Below, piece after piece: positions 7,421-13,802 of a stretch of DNA of 18,009 nt (position 1 is its first letter; each line of letters begins with the position of its first letter). Source of the DNA: Ruminococcus sp. UBA5884 (lineage in GTDB: Bacteria; Bacillota; Clostridia; Oscillospirales; Ruminococcaceae); assembly GCA_002431975.1 (NCBI GenBank), contig DJFA01000046.1, positions 28,316-46,324 of the forward strand. Direction: 5' to 3'. Both the position numbers and the translations under genes were made by a program. Below the pieces are notes generated by a model. It did no database searches. It was not told the DNA's origin and saw only the letters and a list, made by a program, of their open reading frames with translations.

Positions 7421-8026
7421 TTAATATACAAAGCCGAAATTATCGAAAGGAGAAATTCTGAGTATTACATGACCCATAACATCATCATTGCTTATAAGAC
7501 CGACTTCCGGGTGACGGCTGTCCTTTGACCATAATCTGTTGTCGCCCATAACGAACATATAACCCTCAGGAATGGTTATCGGATAATCGAAAGCACCTTC
7601 ATTTCTTGTAGTAAGGTCGGCGATATAGCTTTCATAAATCTGAACTCCGTCAACGTACACTATGCCGAGGTCGAAATCGATATCAACAGTCTGACCCTCC
7701 ATGGCAATAATTCTTTTGACTATGCGTTTTCCAAGGCCGGGAGCTTCTGTGACTTCTGTCTGTGAATCATCAGTAAAAAGGTGTGAATTAACGCTGTTTA
7801 TAATAATTATATCACCCTGTTCCGGTTTATACAGCAGATTTGAAACAATGAGCCTGTCATCTTCCTGGAGAGTCGGAACCATTGAAGTTCCTTCAACTGT
7901 AGCGATACGGAAAAGGAATGTAAATATAAGCAGCACGAGGAATACGGCATATATGACTGATTCTGCCATATCAGCCAAATCATCGAGGAAATTTTGTTTA
8001 GCAGTGCCATGTTTTTCAGAACTCAT
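7421..8026 (-). CDS. lepB: Type I signal peptidase (first of a tandem pair)
   Basis: A second signal peptidase of 201 residues, clearly a paralogue of the neighbour. It has a membrane helix at about 24-42, Ser48 in VEGTSMVPTL, Lys104 in GKRIVKRIIAMEG and the box VMGDNRLWSKDSRHPEVG. It differs by an insertion of roughly 18 residues before the catalytic lysine (DDSQTEVTEAPGLG region), which is absent from its partner. I chose ATG at 8026, with GGAG 8 nt upstream; the in-frame TTG at 8029 would add one residue. It lies about 30 bp after the rplS terminator, so it depends on read-through or on a promoter overlapping that terminator (TATACT at 8054-8049). Confidence 0.95.
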   Translation of the reverse strand: MSSEKHGTAKQNFLDDLADMAESVIYAVFLVLLIFTFLFRIATVEGTSMVPTLQEDDRLIVSNLLYKPEQGDIIIINSVNSHLFTDDSQTEVTEAPGLGKRIVKRIIAMEGQTVDIDFDLGIVYVDGVQIYESYIADLTTRNEGAFDYPITIPEGYMFVMGDNRLWSKDSRHPEVGLISNDDVMGHVILRISPFDNFGFVY

Positions 8027-8056
8027 CAAATCATCTCCGTCATTTATCAGTATAGC

Positions 8057-8080
8057 AAAAAAGGGACTTTGCGTCCCTTT
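8057..8080 (-). terminator. Intrinsic terminator after rplS
   Basis: On the minus strand AAAGGGAC (8080-8073), a 5-nt loop and GTCCCTTT (8067-8060) form an 8-bp stem, followed by three more T residues to give six in a row. It lies about 50 bp past the rplS stop. The tail is short, so some read-through into the signal peptidase genes is plausible. Confidence 0.7.
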
Positions 8081-8130
8081 GTTCGCTGTTATGCGTTTTA
8101 AGACAAAAGAACAAGATGTCTTTCATCAGA

Positions 8131-8475
8131 CTAACGAATAGCTTCTTTAACCTTTGCAGCTTTACCAACTCTGTCACGGAGATAATAGAGTTTAGCTCTG
8201 CGAACTTTACCTGTTCTGATAGTTTCAACCTTGTCGATAACAGGTGAATGGAGTGGGAAAACTCTTTCGATTCCGCAGCCGTGAGCAACACGTCTTACAG
8301 TGAATGTTTCATTGATACCGCCATGTTTCTTTGCGATAACAGTGCCTTCAAAAATCTGAATACGGAACTTGTCGCCTTCCTTGATTTTAACGTGAACCTT
8401 TACAGTATCACCGATATTAACTGAAGGAACATCTTTCTTCAAGCTGTCCTGACTGATAAGTTTAAGAGCGTCCAT
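8131..8475 (-). CDS. rplS: 50S ribosomal protein L19
   Basis: L19 sits at the 30S-50S interface of the ribosome. The 114-residue product matches the usual length and carries family landmarks: GDTVKVHVKIKEGDKFRIQ, FEGTVIAKKHGG, TFTVRRVAHGCGIERVFPLHSP and a basic tail with RRAKLYYLRDRVGKAAK. I start at the ATG at 8475, which follows an AAGGAGG site at 9 nt. The frame is open to an ATG at 8511, but that would add a non-conserved MNVRKFLRRIFK segment translated from the ribosome site. It has its own promoter at 8605-8633 and a terminator behind it. Proximity to lepB and rbgA mirrors rplS-rbgA linkage in other Bacillota. Confidence 0.97.
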   Translation of the reverse strand: MDALKLISQDSLKKDVPSVNIGDTVKVHVKIKEGDKFRIQIFEGTVIAKKHGGINETFTVRRVAHGCGIERVFPLHSPVIDKVETIRTGKVRRAKLYYLRDRVGKAAKVKEAIR

Positions 8476-8598
8476 TTTAAAAATCCTCCTTAAAAATTTC
8501 CGAACATTCATGTATAAATTGTATACAGCGGACTGTCCGACTTAATGTCATTTACGGCATTAACTCTCACTGAATATAATTCAGCGGATTTCAAATGC
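8476..8598 (-). promoter_or_regulatory. rplS 5' leader, candidate autoregulatory RNA
   Basis: About 120 nt separate the predicted transcription start (near 8598) from the rplS ATG. Visible elements on the transcript are a hairpin CTGAAT-TAT-ATTCAG, a dyad CGGACAGTCCG and a GTATAC site. Ribosomal-protein leaders that bind their own product are known in Bacillota, including an L19 leader class, but I cannot confirm a match to that consensus by eye. Long leader plus structure is what is seen; autoregulation is inference. Confidence 0.35.
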
Positions 8599-8604
8599 TT
8601 TTAT

Positions 8605-8633
8605 ATAATAACATATTAAATAAAAAAATGCAA
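8605..8633 (-). promoter_or_regulatory. Probable sigma-A promoter for rplS
   Basis: On the minus strand TTGCAT (8633-8628) lies 17 bases before TATTAT (8610-8605), and TGT precedes the -10, giving an extended -10. The spacer is T-rich. The -35 ends 6 bp from the stop codon of the upstream DUF2344 gene, so rplS is a separate transcription unit. Confidence 0.65.
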
Positions 8634-8639
8634 TAGTTT

Positions 8640-9296
8640 TCAGGAAAAATCTTTTCCGTCACTGCAAATAATTCTTTCACGTTCAATTCTCACAGCATTT
8701 GAAGGAATATCAGCATATTTGCAGAAAACATCTGTTAAAAGAGTCGGATTATAATTTTTCTGAGTACCTGCGGGAAGTCTTAACATAATTTCAAGATATT
8801 CATCTTTTGCTGACGAGTCAAGAACATTTATAACAGGTTTTATATCTGTTTCAATCATCTGTTTCTTTTTATTTCGTTTAAGTACAATAATTTTTTCCTG
8901 AGATACAAATTCAATAAATTTTTCCCTGAGATTTACAGGATTATCATTAAATATTTTTATTTTAAAATCAGCGAATGCTATTTCAGTATGTTTGAGTTTC
9001 GGAGCTGAAACGCTGATTATTCTTATTCCGTCAGGGAGAACGCTGTTGAGGGAATTTTTTATCTGTTCATAAGGGATATCCTCCGTGAGAGTAAAATCCA
9101 TTATCTCACAGCTGCTTTCAAATCCGAGTGACAGAGCAAGTGCAAACATCACATAGACATGAGGATTGAACCCCTCTGTATACCATACAGGGAGCTTTGA
9201 GCGTCTGAAAGCTCTCTGCATACATCTGTTGAGGTCAAGATGTGATATATATACCGCACTGTCTTTTTTTTCAAATACAGCTCTTATATCATTCAA
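8640..9296 (-). CDS. DUF2344 / TIGR03936 family radical SAM-linked protein
   Basis: A companion protein of unknown function, nearly always next to a TIGR03960-type radical SAM gene, as here. The family hallmark is near the N terminus: the YISHLDLNRCMQRAFRRS helix followed by WYTEGFNPHVYVMFALALSLGFES. The rest is less conserved and ends without a membrane segment. I prefer the TTG at 9296 (218 residues) because GGAGG lies 8 nt upstream. A GTG at 9305 would add three residues but directly abuts that ribosome site. The preferred start overlaps the upstream radical SAM gene by 8 bp, so the pair is translationally coupled. In many other genomes rng or rplU follows; here the rplS unit does. Confidence 0.9.
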   Translation of the reverse strand: MNDIRAVFEKKDSAVYISHLDLNRCMQRAFRRSKLPVWYTEGFNPHVYVMFALALSLGFESSCEIMDFTLTEDIPYEQIKNSLNSVLPDGIRIISVSAPKLKHTEIAFADFKIKIFNDNPVNLREKFIEFVSQEKIIVLKRNKKKQMIETDIKPVINVLDSSAKDEYLEIMLRLPAGTQKNYNPTLLTDVFCKYADIPSNAVRIERERIICSDGKDFS

Positions 9297-11136
9297 AGCA
9301 TTCACCTCCGACAGCCTTGTTTACGCCGCAGCCGGCACATTTTATGCGGCAGTTGGGAGTAGTTTTCTGGTCATATACAGCTTTTTTATGTTCTCTTATA
9401 AAAAAGTTCTTTGATACAAGATAATCGAGATGTTCCCATGGCAGAATCTCATCATAATCTCTTTTTCTGTTTGCATAGAATGAAATATCAATACCTGTTT
9501 CCTCAAAAGCCTCAAGCCATAAATCGAATCTGAAAAACTCCTCCCAGCCATCGAATTTGCAGCCTTTTTTCCATGCTGTATAGATAGCTTTTCCGAGTTT
9601 TCTGTCACCTTTTGCGAGAACGGCTTCAAGTATGCTTACATCAGGATTATGCCAGCTTACCTTAATTTTTCTGGTCTTTACGGAATCAATAAGAACTTTC
9701 TGTTTATGTTCTATCTGTTCACGGGTAGCCTGCGGTTCAAACTGGAAAGGAGTAAAAGGCTTCGGGACGAATGTTGCAGTACTTATTGAAACCTGAACAC
9801 CTTTTCCTTTCGGGCGGTTCGGAATGGTATAATAGAGGTCAACTACTTTCTGGGCAAGTTCAGCTATTCCGGCAACGTCCTCATCTGTTTCAGTCGGGAG
9901 TCCGAGCATAAAATAAAGCTTTACATTTGTATAGCCGCCCTCAAAAGCGATACGGCAGGTTGACATTACCTCATCTTCTGAAACATTTTTATTGATAACG
10001 TCACGCAGACGCTGAGTTCCGGCTTCCGGAGCAAATGTAAGACCGCTTTTTCTTACTTTTTTTATTTTTTCAAGGAGTGAATCCGTAAAATTATCGACTC
10101 TCATTGACGGCAGAGCAAGATTTATATGCTGATTTTCAGTATATTCAATAAGTTCTGTAAGCATGGGGTCAATTTTTGAGTGGTCACTTGTACTGAGTGA
10201 AGCGAGTGAAAGCTCCTCATATCCGGTATTTTCGCATAAAGCTTCAGCCTGTTTGCAGATTGTTTCAACGGATTTTTCTCTGAAAGGTCTGTAAAGGAAT
10301 CCAGCCTGACAGAAACGGCAGCCTCTTATACAGCCTCTGAGTACTTCAACTGATGAACGGTCATGAACTATATCGGTAAAAGGCACAACAAACTGTTCAG
10401 GATAATAAACGCTGTCCATATCCTTTATTATACGCTTTTTTATTTTCGGCGGAGCATTTTTAAGAGGTGAAACTGATTTTATTGTATTATCCTCATTATA
10501 TTCAATCTCATAGAGTGAAGGAACATATATCCCCTCTATCTGAGCGGCTTTTTCGAGGAACTCTGAACGTGAAGCATTCTTTTTCTTCATATCATTATAA
10601 ACGTCCATAAGCTCTATATTTACTTCTTCTCCCTCACCGAGTATGAATATATCAAAAAAATCAGCAAGAGGTTCAGGATTACAGACACAAGGCCCTCCTG
10701 CGACAACTATCGGAGCGAGATTTTCGCCTCTGTCCTTTGCAAGAACAGGTACTCCTGCAAGGTCAAGCATATTGAGAATATTTGTATATGAAAGCTCATA
10801 CTGCAATGTAAATCCAATAAAATCGAAATCCTTTACAGGGTCAAAACTTTCAAGTGCATAAAGAGGTATATCATTTTCCCTCATAATTTTTTCAAAATCA
10901 GTCCATGGGGCAAATACACGTTCGCACCAGTAATTTTCTCTTTTGTTGGTTATTGAGTAAAGTATCTTCATACCGAGATGCGACATTCCGACATCATAGT
11001 TGTCAGGGAAACAGAATGCAAAACGCACATCAATATTTTTCCTGTCCTTTACAATGCTTCCGAGTTCGCCGCCTGCATAGCGTGACGGTTTCTGAACCTG
11101 AAGCAGAAATTTTTCAACCTTATCTTTCAGCTGCAT
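9289..11136 (-). CDS. B12-binding-domain radical SAM protein (TIGR03960 family)
   Basis: A 615-residue iron-sulphur enzyme of unknown reaction. An N-terminal cobalamin-binding-like domain (about 35-190) carries FCFPDNYDVGMSHLG and VVAGGPCVCNPEPLADFFD. The radical SAM core follows, with the cluster motif CIRGCRFC (Cys269, Cys273, Cys276) and KLYFMLGLPTETDEDV further on. The C terminus has an extra cysteine cluster, CRIKCAGCG, that could hold another metal site. The ATG at 11136 follows GGAGG at 6 nt. A TATAAT (11159-11154, minus) lies just upstream without a convincing -35. Paired with the DUF2344 protein and close to SpoIVFB-like genes, as in many Clostridia. A role in tRNA or ribosome modification is sometimes suspected; I see no proof. 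Confidence 0.93.
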   Translation of the reverse strand: MQLKDKVEKFLLQVQKPSRYAGGELGSIVKDRKNIDVRFAFCFPDNYDVGMSHLGMKILYSITNKRENYWCERVFAPWTDFEKIMRENDIPLYALESFDPVKDFDFIGFTLQYELSYTNILNMLDLAGVPVLAKDRGENLAPIVVAGGPCVCNPEPLADFFDIFILGEGEEVNIELMDVYNDMKKKNASRSEFLEKAAQIEGIYVPSLYEIEYNEDNTIKSVSPLKNAPPKIKKRIIKDMDSVYYPEQFVVPFTDIVHDRSSVEVLRGCIRGCRFCQAGFLYRPFREKSVETICKQAEALCENTGYEELSLASLSTSDHSKIDPMLTELIEYTENQHINLALPSMRVDNFTDSLLEKIKKVRKSGLTFAPEAGTQRLRDVINKNVSEDEVMSTCRIAFEGGYTNVKLYFMLGLPTETDEDVAGIAELAQKVVDLYYTIPNRPKGKGVQVSISTATFVPKPFTPFQFEPQATREQIEHKQKVLIDSVKTRKIKVSWHNPDVSILEAVLAKGDRKLGKAIYTAWKKGCKFDGWEEFFRFDLWLEAFEETGIDISFYANRKRDYDEILPWEHLDYLVSKNFFIREHKKAVYDQKTTPNCRIKCAGCGVNKAVGGECFE

Positions 11137-11249
11137 TATAATCCTCCAAATAAATTATAATCTAATTTTACCACAGTGAACGCAAATAATCAAGTGCATA
11201 CAGCCGCCGCATACTGAATAAAAATATTATAAAAAGGGGTGATTATTCC

Positions 11250-11495
11250 ATGTCTGATGATTATGAAAAGAATGAATATAACGAAGAAAAAGACGATAAG
11301 AAGGATAAACTCAATGATATAGTGATAACTCAGTGCATACTCTGTCTTGTGCTTGCAGTGGGAATGCTTGTCCTCAATGTATTTTATCCGGATATCAGCC
11401 GTGAACTCATTGAAAAATACAGAAACTATTCCGGAAATTCAGAAAATCAGGCATTTCAGGAAGCAGTAAATCTGCTTGACAGCTTTATCAGATGA
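11250..11495 (+). CDS. Small single-helix membrane protein, possible reduced SpoIVFA-like partner
   Basis: An 81-residue protein with a highly charged N-terminal segment (about 1-22, Asp/Glu/Lys), one membrane helix at about 25-46 (ITQCILCLVLAVGMLVLNVF) and a short external tail ending AVNLLDSFIR. I do not recognise a domain. The ribosome site AAGGGGTGA precedes the ATG. Its stop overlaps the start of the M50 protease (ATGA), so the two are coupled. In many Clostridia spoIVFA, a membrane protein with an M23-like extracellular domain, occupies this place upstream of spoIVFB. This product has the cytosol-helix-stalk layout but lacks any peptidase domain, so a trimmed SpoIVFA analogue is plausible and unproven. 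Confidence 0.75.
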   Translation: MSDDYEKNEYNEEKDDKKDKLNDIVITQCILCLVLAVGMLVLNVFYPDISRELIEKYRNYSGNSENQAFQEAVNLLDSFIR

Positions 11496-12064
11496 TATCA
11501 TTTTCACTTGACAGAATAAAATTCACCATTGATTTCAGTTTTTTTGCAGTAATAGCATTTCTCTGCATAATTGACGGCGGAAAGAATATAATATCAGCAT
11601 TTTCAGTCTGTATCATTCATGAAACAGGTCATCTTATACCTATGATAATAAGCGGAGAAAAAATAAATTCCGTCCGTATCTGCGGTGCAGGAATCAGAAT
11701 AATTCCATATAAGAATCCCTTAAAGCCGGTTTTTATGGATATTGTAATTCTTGCCGGAGGTTCAGCATTTAATCTGATAACGGGATTTATTATAATTTTG
11801 CTTACTGAAAACATCAGTCTTTTTGCAGCAATGAATATTATTATCGGAGTATTCAATCTTCTGCCATACAGAAATTTTGACGGCGGAGAAATTATTCTTA
11901 CTCTTATGGAATACTACGGGAATGAATTTATAAAATACAATGCTGAAAAAATCGTGTTTTTTATGGGGATAATTACATCTCTGCTGATATTTGCAGCCGC
12001 ATACAGTCATGGAATCATCAATCTTACTCTTATATTTACTCTTGTTTATCTTATGATTATATAA
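11492..12064 (+). CDS. SpoIVFB-like site-2 protease (M50 family)
   Basis: An intramembrane metalloprotease of 190 residues with several hydrophobic helices. The zinc site is visible: HETGH at 43-47 (His43, His47) and the third ligand Asp130 in NLLPYRNFDGGE. In SpoIVFB the matching enzyme cuts pro-sigma-K in the mother cell; that role is inferred here from neighbourhood and family, not shown. It lacks the C-terminal CBS domain of B. subtilis SpoIVFB, so it is shorter. The start overlaps the small membrane gene by 4 bp. It converges with spoVM, with hairpin repeat R3 between their 3' ends. Other M50 site-2 proteases act in general stress, so the sporulation assignment is moderate. Confidence 0.85.
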   Translation: MISFSLDRIKFTIDFSFFAVIAFLCIIDGGKNIISAFSVCIIHETGHLIPMIISGEKINSVRICGAGIRIIPYKNPLKPVFMDIVILAGGSAFNLITGFIIILLTENISLFAAMNIIIGVFNLLPYRNFDGGEIILTLMEYYGNEFIKYNAEKIVFFMGIITSLLIFAAAYSHGIINLTLIFTLVYLMII

Positions 12065-12080
12065 AAAATTTTTATAATTT

Positions 12081-12109
12081 TGTAGGGGCGAACTGTGTTC
12101 GCCCCTACA
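12081..12109. repeat. Minimal loop-less hairpin repeat R3 between convergent genes
   Basis: TGTAGGGGCGAA (12081-12092), CTGTG, TTCGCCCCTACA (12098-12109) form a perfect 12-bp stem with a 5-nt loop. It equals the outer sequence of the CTGTG-type core with one arm and the loop missing. It lies between the spoIVFB-like stop (12064) and the spoVM stop (12127), so it could stop or stabilise both transcripts, though no clear U tract follows on either strand. Confidence 0.85.
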
Positions 12110-12126
12110 ACGAAATTTAAAAAATT

Positions 12127-12216
12127 CTATTCAGCCGGTTCTTCCTTTTTTATCTTGAATATCACCCTGAAAAAATCAGCCAGTATTTTAGGACTTTTTA
12201 TAACTACTATCTTCAT
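12127..12216 (-). CDS. spoVM: Stage V sporulation protein SpoVM, 29-residue amphipathic peptide
   Basis: SpoVM is a tiny mother-cell peptide that recognises the convex forespore membrane and anchors the spore-coat protein SpoIVA. The 29-residue product begins MKIVVIKSPKILADFFRVIF and ends IKKEEPAE. Compared with the B. subtilis 26-mer as I recall it, Met1, Lys2, Ile6, Lys7, Pro9, Lys10, Leu12 and Arg17 are kept; Ile6 and Pro9 are the residues known to matter there. The C-terminal tail is slightly longer and acidic. A strong AGGAGG lies 8 nt before the ATG (12225-12230). Position directly after thiN in the prpC-prkC-rsgA-thiN group matches B. subtilis and makes the call much firmer than length alone would. 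I saw no clear sigma-E promoter; a GATATT box lies about 45 bp upstream of the start. Confidence 0.88.
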   Translation of the reverse strand: MKIVVIKSPKILADFFRVIFKIKKEEPAE

Positions 12217-12230
12217 AAAACAATCCTCCT

Positions 12231-12259
12231 GAATATAAAATCTTAATAATATTATATTC
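12231..12259. repeat. AT-only inverted repeat abutting the spoVM ribosome site
   Basis: GAATATAA (12231-12238) and TTATATTC (12252-12259) are perfect inverted arms with a 13-nt spacer. The dyad sits directly before the spoVM Shine-Dalgarno sequence and 17 bp after the thiN stop. It includes a TATAAT (minus strand, 12256-12251). It may be a weak hairpin or a DNA-binding site; neither is shown. Confidence 0.45.
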
Positions 12260-12276
12260 AGAATATCATAACTGGT

Positions 12277-12900
12277 TCATAACTTTGAAAAAATTATAAG
12301 CAGAACACCGTTTTTTACTTCAATTTTGCAGGATTTTTCAACAAATTCATTGCTTACTCCAAGCGGAAACGAGCTTAAAAGCCTGCCGTTTTCAAGATTA
12401 TATTTAAGTCCGTGAGTAGTAATGCCTTCTGAACATGGAGTCAGTGAAAACATTGAAAAAGTATATCCATCAATTTTTCTGTATATCTGAGATGAATTTT
12501 TAAGAATGGTGACAATATCGCTGTCGCCGATAATTCTTCCCCTTGCATTATGTTCAGCAATATACATAAGAGTCTGGATATTTGCAAATGTATGGTCAAG
12601 CCGTCCTCCCAACGCTCCGGTTATTGTTATATCATCAAAACCCTTTTCAAGAGCAGTTTTTACGGCTATCATAGTATCCGTATCATCTTTTTCAGGCAGA
12701 TATTTCACAATTTCACAGCCTTTTACGCTATCACTTCCTATAGTATCGAAATCCCCCATGGCAATATGAGGAGTTATTCCAAATTTTACAGCATTATTGT
12801 ATCCGCCGTCTGCACATATGATAAAAGTATCGCTGTCAATGCTTATATCTGAAATGCTGTTCATTTCAGCACCGGCAAAAATAACACATTTTCCTGACAT
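12277..12900 (-). CDS. thiN: Thiamine pyrophosphokinase
   Basis: Converts thiamine plus ATP to thiamine pyrophosphate in one step. The 207-residue product has the family motifs: ICADGGYNNAVKFG (Asp31), PHIAMGDFDTIG (Asp50, Asp52), LPEKDDTDTMIAV (Asp72, Asp73, Asp75) and TGALGGRLDHTFANI. The C-terminal half forms the beta-rich thiamine-binding domain. I use the ATG at 12900, one base past the rsgA stop; the open frame back to 12987 only re-reads rsgA. The ribosome site is poor, so coupling to rsgA is likely. No TPP riboswitch is seen, as expected for a gene inside the prkC-rsgA operon. The rpe gene found between rsgA and thiN in B. subtilis is absent. Confidence 0.94.
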   Translation of the reverse strand: MSGKCVIFAGAEMNSISDISIDSDTFIICADGGYNNAVKFGITPHIAMGDFDTIGSDSVKGCEIVKYLPEKDDTDTMIAVKTALEKGFDDITITGALGGRLDHTFANIQTLMYIAEHNARGRIIGDSDIVTILKNSSQIYRKIDGYTFSMFSLTPCSEGITTHGLKYNLENGRLLSSFPLGVSNEFVEKSCKIEVKNGVLLIIFSKL

Positions 12901-12901
12901 A

Positions 12902-13783
12902 TCAGAGTTCCCATTCCTTGATAAGTTTTGCTTCATCATACATTTCAGAATAGCTTGCATGGCGTGATGCTGAGATTTCCCCGTCATTCACAGCCTGAAT
13001 AACAGCACAGCCTTTTTCCTTTGTATGTGAACAGTCCTTGAAGCGGCATTTATCTGAATACTGTTCAAATTCCCTGAAACAGCCGCTTAATTCATCTTTT
13101 CTTATAATATCATATTTATTTGTTTCAAATGTTGAAAATCCCGGAGTATCAGCGATATATCCGCCGTTTGCGAGCTTATAGAGCTGTGCATGGCGTGTGG
13201 TATGCCTTCCTCTGCCGAGTTTTTCGCTTATTTCTCCCGTAGGGATATCAAGTGAACTGTCAACCGCATTGAGCAGAGTTGATTTTCCGGCACCGGTATT
13301 TCCGGTAAATGCACTTATTTTTCCTGAAAGAATTTCTGAAACTTTTTTTACTGTATCGGGATTGCTGTAATCCACAGCAGTTACTTCAATGCCTATTCTG
13401 CTGTAGATATTCATTATATTGTCATAGCTGTCAAGGTCGGTTTTTGTGAGTATTATAACTGGATTTATATTTTTATATTCTGCAACAGCTATAAATTTAT
13501 CAAGCAGAGTAAGATTAGGTGACGGCTTGCAGGTTGAAACTACAAATACAAGCTGGTCAAGGTTTGCAAGAGGAGGTCTTATAATAAAATTTTTCCTCGG
13601 AAATATATCCGTTATAACATTTTCATCTGAAAACAGTATATTGTCGCCAACCATCGGAGAGATATTCTTTTTTCTGAAAATACCTCTTGCCCTGCATTCA
13701 TATATACCATCAAGGGACTCTATAGTATAGAGTCCCCCGACAGCCTTGATTATAAGTCCTTTTTTATCAGAATTTACAGTCAT
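12902..13783 (-). CDS. rsgA: Small ribosomal subunit biogenesis GTPase RsgA
   Basis: A circularly permuted GTPase that checks late 30S maturation. In order, the 293-residue protein has an N-terminal OB-fold (about 8-70), G4 LTKTD (113-116), G1 GNTGAGKSTLLN (161-172), the switch segment GRGRHTTRHAQLY, G3 ADTPG (212-215) and a zinc knuckle formed by Cys246, Cys251, His253 and Cys259. All parts are intact and the length is normal. The ATG at 13783 follows an AAAAGGA site. It sits 19 bp after prkC. In B. subtilis RsgA (CpgA) is a PrkC substrate, which fits the shared operon. Confidence 0.96.
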   Translation of the reverse strand: MTVNSDKKGLIIKAVGGLYTIESLDGIYECRARGIFRKKNISPMVGDNILFSDENVITDIFPRKNFIIRPPLANLDQLVFVVSTCKPSPNLTLLDKFIAVAEYKNINPVIILTKTDLDSYDNIMNIYSRIGIEVTAVDYSNPDTVKKVSEILSGKISAFTGNTGAGKSTLLNAVDSSLDIPTGEISEKLGRGRHTTRHAQLYKLANGGYIADTPGFSTFETNKYDIIRKDELSGCFREFEQYSDKCRFKDCSHTKEKGCAVIQAVNDGEISASRHASYSEMYDEAKLIKEWEL

Positions 13784-13802
13784 AGCAATATATCCTTTTC
13801 AT

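Noticed and set aside
7701..8141. 146-residue open frame on the plus strand
   Set aside because: It runs antisense to a signal peptidase and the rplS terminator region, has no recognisable domain and is explained as a codon-bias shadow.
8476..8511. 12-residue N-terminal extension of L19
   Set aside because: It reads through the AAGGAGG ribosome site; L19 proteins begin near the chosen start.
11197..11217. Sigma-E type promoter (CATACAGC or CATACTGA) before the small membrane gene
   Set aside because: The -10-like words are tempting for a sporulation pair, but no -35 match occurs at a proper distance.
12217..12276. Sigma-E promoter for spoVM
   Set aside because: A GATATT box is present but the -10 region matches too few positions to be called.
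12901..12987. 29-residue N-terminal extension of thiN
   Set aside because: It lies wholly inside the rsgA coding region and is not similar to any part of the thiamine pyrophosphokinase family.
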